Of a stretch of 11,499 nt of DNA, positions 6,030-11,499 are shown piece by piece. The notes below the pieces were generated by a model that was given only the letters and a program-made list of their open reading frames with translations, had not been told where the DNA came from and did not search any database. Every line of letters starts with the position of its first letter. Position 1 is the stretch's first letter. The position numbers were made by a program, and so were the translations under genes. Source of the DNA: an uncultured Oscillospiraceae bacterium. GTDB taxonomy: Bacteria; Bacillota; Clostridia; Oscillospirales; Oscillospiraceae. The DNA lies in contig CAKTMO010000035.1 of assembly GCA_934573935.1 (NCBI GenBank), positions 1 through 11,499 of the forward strand, in the 5' to 3' direction.

Positions 6030-7115
6030 TCAGTAGTCCACCTGACGGCCGTAGTCGCGGCTCTGCTGCTTGATGATCTCAATGCCGCGGGCCATGCGGT
6101 CACTCTTGGCGGCCAGCTGTTCCCAGACCTGGGTGATGGCGATCTCGCGGAGTTCAGCCACTACATCGTCGGGGAGCTCCACCAGCTCGGTGTAGCCGCC
6201 CTGAACGGCATCCCGGACGCTCTTTTCGGTACCGGCCACGTGATCCTGACCGATCACGCCGATATTGGCCAGACGGATGGTCTCATCCACCACGTCCCGC
6301 AGGTCGGCGGGCAGGCTGTCCAGACTTTTCTGGTTCACAACGGTAGCCATCTGGCAGTAGCACAGGGAGGGGCAGATGGCGTACTTGGCGACTTCGCGGA
6401 TGTTGTTGGAGTCGCTTAGGGCGGACCAGCCATAGTGGGCGCCGTCGATGGTGCCCAGCTGCAGGGCCTGGTAGACCTCGGTACCGGGGATGTTCACGGG
6501 AGAAGCGCCGATGGCGGCATAGTAATCGCCCCAAACGCCCAGAGCGCGGATCTTCTTGCCGGCATAATCGCTGACGCTCTTGACCTCAAAGTTGCAGAGG
6601 GTGTTGTAGTTGGGCTCATGGGCGTTCCAGTAATACTTGATGCCCAGCTCGCCGTAGGCTTCCTGAATGACGTCCAGCAGGCCGTAGTTTTCCATGGCGT
6701 CATAGATCTCGGAGGAGCTTTCCCACGCAAAGGGGATGCCGGTGCCCAGGTCGGCCTCGGGCAGCACGCCGGAATAGGTGGAGCCGAAGATCACGGCGCA
6801 GTCGAAAGCGCCCTGGGAGAGGTAGGTCACGATGTCGCTGGCCTGGCACAGTGCGCCCGGATCATACAGCTCGACGGTCAGACGGCCGTTGGTGGCCTTT
6901 TCCAGAGATTCCTTCAGGTTCTTGGCCATGTCGCCTTCAAGGGAGTCCAGAGAATAGTTGCTTTGCAGGCGCCAGGTGACTTTCTCTCCGCTGGACACGG
7001 CCGCGCCGTCAGAGGAGCTGCCATCAGAACTGCTGCCGCCGCAGGCGGTGAGCAGGGTCAGGCTCATGCAAAGGGTGAGGGTTGCGGCAAGAATTTTGTT
7101 GAGATACTTCTTCAT
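6030..7115 (-). CDS. dctP: TRAP transporter substrate-binding lipoprotein (DctP family)
   Basis: The 361-residue protein starts with a lipoprotein signal peptide (KKYLNKILA..., lipobox L-L-T-A-C, lipidated Cys25) followed by a Gly/Ser/Asp tether (26-43), as in Gram-positive TRAP systems that lack a periplasm. The mature part has the DctP fold: K-I-R-A-L-G-V (188-194) with Arg190 in the place of the carboxylate-clamping arginine, G-A-S-P-V (203-207), and P-G-T-E-V-Y-Q-A-L-Q-L-G-T-I-D-G (210-225). A strong AGGAGG precedes the ATG. It follows the crotonase gene after 61 bases. Ligand class (a monocarboxylate or dicarboxylate) cannot be read from sequence; the neighbouring CoA-transferase suggests an acid that is turned into a CoA ester. 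Confidence 0.96.
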   Translation of the reverse strand: MKKYLNKILAATLTLCMSLTLLTACGGSSSDGSSSDGAAVSSGEKVTWRLQSNYSLDSLEGDMAKNLKESLEKATNGRLTVELYDPGALCQASDIVTYLSQGAFDCAVIFGSTYSGVLPEADLGTGIPFAWESSSEIYDAMENYGLLDVIQEAYGELGIKYYWNAHEPNYNTLCNFEVKSVSDYAGKKIRALGVWGDYYAAIGASPVNIPGTEVYQALQLGTIDGAHYGWSALSDSNNIREVAKYAICPSLCYCQMATVVNQKSLDSLPADLRDVVDETIRLANIGVIGQDHVAGTEKSVRDAVQGGYTELVELPDDVVAELREIAITQVWEQLAAKSDRMARGIEIIKQQSRDYGRQVDY

Positions 7116-7176
7116 GGGTAATCCTCCTTATATATGTTCCCTGCCTGAGGGCTGTAGACTGGTTTCGGAATGGGCG

Positions 7177-7986
7177 TTATTTGCCCTGGTACTGGGGTTC
7201 CCGTTTTTCCAGGAAGGCGCTGACGCCCTCCTTGAAGTCCGCGTGGCGGGCCATGTAGCGGGTGTAGGTCACCTCGGCCTCGTCCTTGCGGTGCATCTGG
7301 AAGTCCTCCTGCTCGTTCATGCAGGCCTTCAGATAGCGCAGGACCAAGGGACCGCGCTTGCACAGCTCCTGGGCCTTGGCCATGGCCGCGGGCATCAGCT
7401 CCTCCAGGGTGTCCACCACCATGGTCACGCCGCCGAAGCGGTCGTGGAGCTCCTCTGCGGTCATGAACGTGCCGCAGTAGCTCATATCCCGCTGGATCTG
7501 GGGGGGCAGGATGCGGGCCAGGTGGCCGCTGCCGCCCACCACGCTGAGCTTGGCCTCCGGCGCGCCGAAAAGCGTGCCCTTTACCGCGATGGAGATGTCC
7601 GCCCCGGCGGGATAGCACAGTCCGCCGCCCAGGCAGTGGCCGTGCACCGCGCAGATCAGGGGCACCCGCAGGTCGTACAGCGCCTGGGCGCCGTCGTAAT
7701 AGACCTCCTGGGTATTGGTCACGTCCTTGTCCAGGATGCTCTGGTAGAAGCGCTTGATGTCAACGCCGACGCAGAAGGTCTTCAGGTCGGAATGCATCAC
7801 GCAGACCCAGATGTCATCGTCATGGTTGATGTAGTCGCACAGCATCAGGATCTCCTCCTGGACGGTGCCGCTGGCCGCGTTGACCGGGGGGTTGTGCAGC
7901 GTCATCACAGCGATATGGTCCTCAACGGACAGGAAGACCTGCTCCAGCTTGTGCGCGCCGATCTCTTCAATGACTCTCTTTCCCAT
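7177..7986 (-). CDS. crotonase-fold enzyme (enoyl-CoA hydratase/isomerase family), atypical site
   Basis: The 269-residue protein has the crotonase signatures: oxyanion-hole strand K-T-F-C-V-G-V-D-I (69-77) and G-H-C-L-G-G-G-L-C (116-124), then F-G-A-P-E (140-144). In canonical hydratases the residue after GGGx is the first catalytic Glu (rat Glu144); here it is Cys124, while the second Glu (rat Glu164) is kept as Glu144. A hydratase using both glutamates is therefore unlikely. Isomerase, dehydratase, hydrolase or decarboxylase-type chemistry on an acyl-CoA is possible; the segment PEAKLSVVGGSGHLARILPP recalls CaiD-like members. It starts three bases after the CoA-transferase stop, with AGGAGG inside the end of that gene, so the two are coupled and presumably act in series. 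Substrate is unknown. Confidence 0.92.
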   Translation of the reverse strand: MGKRVIEEIGAHKLEQVFLSVEDHIAVMTLHNPPVNAASGTVQEEILMLCDYINHDDDIWVCVMHSDLKTFCVGVDIKRFYQSILDKDVTNTQEVYYDGAQALYDLRVPLICAVHGHCLGGGLCYPAGADISIAVKGTLFGAPEAKLSVVGGSGHLARILPPQIQRDMSYCGTFMTAEELHDRFGGVTMVVDTLEELMPAAMAKAQELCKRGPLVLRYLKACMNEQEDFQMHRKDEAEVTYTRYMARHADFKEGVSAFLEKREPQYQGK

Positions 7987-7989
7987 GAT

Positions 7990-9294
7990 TTAAGCCTCCT
8001 CGCCGTAGCGTTTGAAATATTCGGTCCACAGCTGACCGCGGAATTTGGGGTGGGCGATGTTGATCAGCAGCCGCGCCCGCTCCCGCAGGCTCTTGCCCCG
8101 CAGGTTCGCGATGCCGTATTCGGTCACGATGTAGTGGACGTCGGTGCGGGTGGTGGTGACGGTGGTGCCGGCGTCAAAGTAGGGCACGATCCGGGAGACC
8201 TCGCCGTGCTTGGCGGTGGAGGGCATCGCCAGGATTGCCTTGCCGTCCGGGCACATGGACGCGCCCCGGACATAGTCCAGCTGGCCGCCGATGCCGGAGA
8301 ACTGCTTGATGCCCATGGATTCGGAGTTGACCTGCCCGTTGAAATCCACCTGGAGGCAGGAGTTGATGGCCACGACCTTGGGATTCTGGCAGATCACAGC
8401 CGGGTTGTTGACGTAATCCACGGTCTTCATCAGCACATCGGGGTGGTTGTCCACAAAGTCGTACAGCTTTTTGGAGCCCATCAGGAACGCGGCCACCATC
8501 TTGCCCTTGTCCAGCGTTTTGTTGGCGCCGGTGATGACGCCCTTTTCGTACAGGTCCACCACGCCGTCGGAGAACATCTCGGAGTGGATGCCCAGATCCT
8601 TCTTGCTGCCCAGGTATTTCAAAACGGCGTCTGGGATCGTGCCGATACCCAGCTGCAGGGTGGAACCGTCCTCCACCAGCTGCGCGATGTTTTTGCCGAT
8701 GGCGTCGGTGACCTCGTCAATGGCGCCGCCGCCCAGCTCCGGCAGAGGCGTGGAGGCCTCCACGAAATAATCGAACTGGGAGACATGGAGGAAGGAATCC
8801 CCCATGGTGCGGGGCATCTGGTCGTTGACCTGAGCGATGGCCAGCTTCGCGTTGAGAACGGCGGGCTTTGTACCGCCGACGCTGACGCCCAGAGACACAA
8901 AGCCGTGCTCGTCCGGCGGAGTGACGGAGACCAGGGCCACATCGATGGGATAGGTCCCGTCGGAGAAGAATCTGGTGGACTGGTGGTAGAAAAACGGCGT
9001 GTAGTCAGCCCGGCCCTCCTGGACAGCCTTCCGGGTGGAGGCACCGACAAACATGGCGTTGTGCCGGAAATGCCCCTCCATCTTGGGGTCGCAGTATTCG
9101 CCCTTTCCCATGGGCACCCAGTGGGTGATCTCAACGTCCTCATACTGCTCATAGTTGCGCACAAGAGCGTCTACCAAAACGGGAGGTTCATTTGCGGCAT
9201 GTCCAAAAAAGACCCGTGCGTGGTTGGGGATGTGCTTGACAGCCTCGTCTGCGGTCACAAGCTTCTTTTGATAAATGTTCTTCCAGCTTTCCAT
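7990..9294 (-). CDS. family I CoA-transferase (acetyl-CoA hydrolase/transferase, 4-hydroxybutyrate/butyrate type)
   Basis: The 434-residue protein matches the 4-hydroxybutyrate/butyryl-CoA:acetate CoA-transferase group in length and motifs. It has G-I-G-T-I-P (216-221), the catalytic glutamate in I-H-S-E-M (Glu239), which forms a glutamyl-CoA intermediate, and the CoA-binding loop F-S-G-I-G-G-Q (332-338). It would move CoA from acetyl-CoA or another acyl-CoA to a free carboxylate, activating the imported acid without ATP. The frame is open to 9342, but I choose the ATG at 9294 because AGGAG lies nine bases upstream and the sigma-54 promoter gives a leader of about 75 bases. It is the first gene of the operon. 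The exact acid (4-hydroxybutyrate, crotonate, butyrate or other) is not determined. Confidence 0.94.
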   Translation of the reverse strand: MESWKNIYQKKLVTADEAVKHIPNHARVFFGHAANEPPVLVDALVRNYEQYEDVEITHWVPMGKGEYCDPKMEGHFRHNAMFVGASTRKAVQEGRADYTPFFYHQSTRFFSDGTYPIDVALVSVTPPDEHGFVSLGVSVGGTKPAVLNAKLAIAQVNDQMPRTMGDSFLHVSQFDYFVEASTPLPELGGGAIDEVTDAIGKNIAQLVEDGSTLQLGIGTIPDAVLKYLGSKKDLGIHSEMFSDGVVDLYEKGVITGANKTLDKGKMVAAFLMGSKKLYDFVDNHPDVLMKTVDYVNNPAVICQNPKVVAINSCLQVDFNGQVNSESMGIKQFSGIGGQLDYVRGASMCPDGKAILAMPSTAKHGEVSRIVPYFDAGTTVTTTRTDVHYIVTEYGIANLRGKSLRERARLLINIAHPKFRGQLWTEYFKRYGEEA

Positions 9295-9380
9295 AAGAAA
9301 TCTCCTAAGCGTATTAGTGTAGCAGCGTCGTTTCAGGAACAAATCTGTGCCGGCAGGTTTTGTCTGATGCCCGAAAATAT

Positions 9381-9396
9381 AGCAAAATTTGTGCCA
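9381..9396 (-). promoter_or_regulatory. sigma-54 promoter of the CoA-transferase/TRAP operon
   Basis: The minus strand reads TGGCAC-AAATT-TTGCT, a full match to the -24/-12 consensus (TGGCAC, five bases, TTGCW) with the correct GG/GC spacing. It lies 87 bases upstream of the CoA-transferase start and faces it, and a sigma-54 activator gene is divergent next door. Transcription would start near 9370. Confidence 0.9.
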
Positions 9397-9546
9397 ATAA
9401 ATTCGAGGGTTTCAGACAGGATTCGGGCAAGCCCTGCTGGCAGAATGGATTGCGCATTTTTTAACTTATTACTTTTGCCCAAATATTTTCGCTTTACTGG
9501 CGCTGCATCTGTTCAAGACAAGGGTTTAACAATTTGACTGTGCCAT

Positions 9547-9580
9547 TTTTGGAGCAAACAGCCGGAATGATGTTCCAAAA
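9547..9580. promoter_or_regulatory. candidate upstream activator site (dyad)
   Basis: TTTTGGAGCA (9547-9556) and TGTTCCAAAA (9571-9580) form an inverted repeat matching at nine of ten positions with a 14-base spacer. It lies about 150-185 bases upstream of the sigma-54 promoter, the usual range for enhancer-binding proteins, and just upstream of the activator's own promoter, so it could serve both genes. Assignment is by position and symmetry only. Confidence 0.4.
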
Positions 9581-9587
9581 TTGGTAC

Positions 9588-9617
9588 TTGTGCTTTCCGA
9601 TTTTTTTGTGCTATACT
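9588..9617 (+). promoter_or_regulatory. sigma-70-type promoter of the activator gene
   Basis: TTGTGC (9588-9593), an 18-base spacer and TATACT (9612-9617), the latter preceded by TGC in extended -10 form, point toward the activator gene. The leader to the chosen TTG start is about 105 bases. This fits constitutive, moderate expression of a regulator. Confidence 0.6.
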
Positions 9618-9728
9618 GAACGGCGAAGAAAATAATCGTATAAATGGCTATATTGCTGAAAAATTCGGACGATTTTTAGGCAGAATATACACAGACAAAG
9701 CTGCTTGCGGAAAGGAGATGTTTCAGAT

Positions 9729-11186
9729 TTGGAACAGCGGGTCAGATCCGGAGACGGCACGGACACCGTGCAGGCCCTGCAGAGAAAGCTCCAGGCTCTG
9801 GAGGACGAGAGCGACATGCTGGAGACGATCATTGAAAACTCCACCGACGCCATCCAGATCTCCGACAGCCGTCAGGTCACGCTGCGGGTGAACCGCGCCT
9901 ACGAGGTCCTGACCGGGATCAAGCGGGAGGAACTGGTGGGCGTTCCCGTGGAGGACCTGGTGCGGCAGAATTTGATCTCGGAGTCATGCAGCTCCATCGT
10001 GGCGAAAACGAAAAGGCCCCATACGATCGTGCAGTTCTTTCCCCGCACGGGGCGCAGCGCCCACGTGTCCTGCAATCCGGTGTTTGACAGCCATGGGAAG
10101 ATCCGGTTTTATATCTGCAACGACCGCGACCTGAACGAGATCCGGAACCTGCAGGAGGAGCTGAACAAGGCCCAGTCCCTGAATGAGCGGTATCTTTCGG
10201 AGCTGGCGACCCTGAAGGCGCAGCTGCCCCAGTTTGCGGACATGATCGTGGAGGACAAGGCGATGCTCAAGGTCATGGCCATGGCAAACCGGGTGGCAAA
10301 GGTGGATTCCACGGTGCTGATCCTGGGAGAGACCGGCGTGGGCAAGGACGAGACCGCCCTGTTCATCCACCAGAACAGTAGCCGGGCCCAGCAGAAATTC
10401 ATCACGATCAACTGCGGCGCCATTACGGAATCCCTGTTTGAAAGCGAGCTGTTCGGCCGGGAGGCCTACGCCTTCACCGGCGCCGGCAGCAAGCTGAAGA
10501 TCGGATTGCTGGAGGTGGCCAACCACGGCACGGTCTTTTTGGACGAGGTGGGCGAGCTGTCTTTGAATATGCAGGTCAAGCTACTCCATGTGCTCCAGCA
10601 CCACACCCTGACCAGGGTAGGCGGCACACAGCCGGTATCCATCGACGTGCGGATCATTGCGGCCACCAACTGCGATCTGGAAAAGATGGTGCGGGAAAAG
10701 CAGTTCCGGGAGGACCTGTTTTACCGGCTCAGCGTGATGAACATCCGCATACCGCCCCTCCGGGAGAGAAAGAACGACATCATCCCCCTGGCCCAGCATT
10801 TTCTGCAATACTATAACGTCAAGTACGATTTCCAGAAGCGGCTGTCTGCGGACGCCTGCTTCGCCCTGCTGAATTACTATTGGGAGGGCAACGTCCGCCA
10901 GCTGAAAAACATCATCGAGCAGGCCGTCATCATGAGCGAGGGAAACGAGATCCACGCGGGCACCCTTCCCCTCCGCCGGTCCGAGACGCTGGAGCAGGAC
11001 CGGGAGACCGTTGAAAGCCGAGGCATGACGGAGCTGCTGGAGCAGGTGGAGCTGCGGTATCTGAACCTTTACTATGAACGCTGCGGGAATATCCGGGACG
11101 CGGCCAGGAGCCTGAAAATGTCACCCACCACCTTCCTGCGGCACAGAACGCAGCTCAGCGAAAAATACAAGGACAACAAAGATTAG
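9729..11186 (+). CDS. sigma-54-dependent transcriptional activator (PAS-AAA+-Fis)
   Basis: The 485-residue protein has a short N-terminal coiled coil (about 10-33), a PAS domain (about 34-132, TIIENSTDAIQISD...), a linker helix, an AAA+ domain (about 170-400) and a Fis-type helix-turn-helix (452-474, GNIRDAARSLKMSPTTFLRH). AAA+ motifs are Walker A G-E-T-G-V-G-K-D (200-207), Walker B T-V-F-L-D-E (268-273), A-A-T-N and R-E-D-L-F-Y-R-L. The sigma-54-contacting loop is Y-A-F-T-G-A (247-252) instead of GAFTGA. I prefer the TTG start at 9729, 11 bases after AAGGAG; a TTG at 9705 in the same frame has no clear ribosome binding site, and the ATG at 9718 is out of frame. It is divergent from the operon with the sigma-54 promoter and is its probable activator. 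The PAS domain suggests small-molecule sensing; there is no receiver domain, so no histidine kinase is implied. Confidence 0.95.
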   Translation: MEQRVRSGDGTDTVQALQRKLQALEDESDMLETIIENSTDAIQISDSRQVTLRVNRAYEVLTGIKREELVGVPVEDLVRQNLISESCSSIVAKTKRPHTIVQFFPRTGRSAHVSCNPVFDSHGKIRFYICNDRDLNEIRNLQEELNKAQSLNERYLSELATLKAQLPQFADMIVEDKAMLKVMAMANRVAKVDSTVLILGETGVGKDETALFIHQNSSRAQQKFITINCGAITESLFESELFGREAYAFTGAGSKLKIGLLEVANHGTVFLDEVGELSLNMQVKLLHVLQHHTLTRVGGTQPVSIDVRIIAATNCDLEKMVREKQFREDLFYRLSVMNIRIPPLRERKNDIIPLAQHFLQYYNVKYDFQKRLSADACFALLNYYWEGNVRQLKNIIEQAVIMSEGNEIHAGTLPLRRSETLEQDRETVESRGMTELLEQVELRYLNLYYERCGNIRDAARSLKMSPTTFLRHRTQLSEKYKDNKD

Positions 11187-11499
11187 GGCAGCCCATTGGC
11201 ACACCGTTTGTGATGGAAGAACCAAACATGGATGCAGTAAGGTTTCCATCTGCCAGAGGGCGTTCAAACATAAAAAGTGGAATGCAAATGGCCTACCTTC
11301 AGGCAAAATTGTACGGAGCCAGAGATGTAGAGAGTATACGGTCTGTGCCTTGGTAAATCTTCCGTATTCCATGGGTTATCGTTATGGTGGTGCTGGCTAT
11401 GATGCAGTTTTGTCTGTGGACACCGCACAGAGGGACAGCGGTGGTGCGGCCATTCCGATGCTCTACGGTAGCAGAACTACGCAGCCCAGCGGGGCCGCG
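11187..11499. other. right-edge region, no convincing gene
   Basis: Composition drops from the GC-rich coding DNA to a more mixed sequence with rarer codons. A 47-codon frame (ATG 11213 to TAA 11356; starts MEEPNMDAVRF) has no ribosome binding site and overlaps the expected start of transcription from the sigma-54-like site at 11197. A second frame, open to the window end and containing ATG 11371 (MGYRYGGAGYDAVLS), has no recognised family and no ribosome binding site. The last 21 bases (11479-11499) match 1246-1266 with one mismatch. It may be a gene remnant or the edge of another element. Confidence 0.4.
11197..11211 (+). promoter_or_regulatory. possible second sigma-54 promoter, facing right
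   Basis: TGGCAC-ACCGT-TTGT matches the -24/-12 consensus except for T in place of C in the -12 GC. It begins 11 bases after the activator stop. If used, it would place a second target operon of the activator beyond the window. The altered -12 base lowers confidence. Confidence 0.4.

Noticed and set aside
9433..9452. Possible sigma-54 site TGGCAG-N6-TTGC on the plus strand toward the activator
   Set aside because: Spacing between the GG and GC elements is one base too long, which abolishes sigma-54 recognition in known promoters.
6958..9537. 859-codon open frame on the plus strand opposite dctP, crotonase and CoA-transferase
   Set aside because: It is antisense to three genes with full family motifs, is rich in His/Gln/Gly/Val as complement frames of GC-rich genes are, and has no ribosome binding site or domain.
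9528..9546. Possible second minus-strand sigma-54 site at TGGCACAGTCAAATTG
   Set aside because: The -24 half is good but the -12 GC is absent at the required spacing; the site at 9381-9396 is perfect instead.
11121..11372. 83-codon minus-strand frame at the right edge
   Set aside because: It overlaps the 3' end of the activator gene, starts in low-complexity sequence and shows no family features.
1..11499. CRISPR array, rRNA or toxin-antitoxin pair
   Set aside because: No regularly spaced repeats, rRNA-like sequence or paired small genes were found on either strand.

Overview
The window looks like chromosomal DNA of a Bacillota bacterium, most likely a gut-type Clostridia (Oscillospiraceae-like). 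The reasons are AGGAGG-type ribosome binding sites, a TTG start, an XRE regulator with a membrane tail, a Tn916/phage-type tyrosine integrase, and a GC-rich TRAP/CoA metabolism operon. The genus cannot be fixed from the sequence alone.

Left third (1-3640) is accessory DNA. It opens with about 97 bases that are a deleted second copy of an integrase/attachment module. Then come an XRE-type membrane-anchored regulator (minus strand, 114-1019), about 1.1 kb of gene-free DNA with several strong hairpins, and a complete tyrosine integrase (2120-3280). Downstream of the integrase lie two long hairpins that end in T-runs on the minus strand, a 46-nt 3' fragment of a tRNA-Val(CAC) gene (a likely attachment site), and paired GTGGGTCA motifs. 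No relaxase, secretion or phage structural genes are present, so this is a solitary integrase module or a remnant.

Junction (3638-3964): a 5'-truncated PhzF-family gene of 108 codons lies between the attachment-site repeat and the stop codon of the TRAP operon, marking an old recombination boundary.

Right two thirds (3965-11186) is one functional unit. A minus-strand operon runs from a consensus sigma-54 promoter (9381-9396) through a family I CoA-transferase, a crotonase-fold protein that lacks the first catalytic glutamate, and a three-part TRAP transporter (DctP lipoprotein, DctQ, DctM). Divergently transcribed is a PAS-AAA+-Fis sigma-54 activator with its own sigma-70-like promoter. My inference is that the activator senses a small carboxylate (or its CoA ester) and switches on uptake by TRAP, activation to the CoA thioester, and conversion by the crotonase. 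The substrate is not identifiable from sequence.

The last 313 bases (11187-11499) change in composition and hold no convincing gene. A near-consensus sigma-54 promoter sits just behind the activator gene and points out of the window, and the final 21 bases repeat a stretch at 1246-1266.
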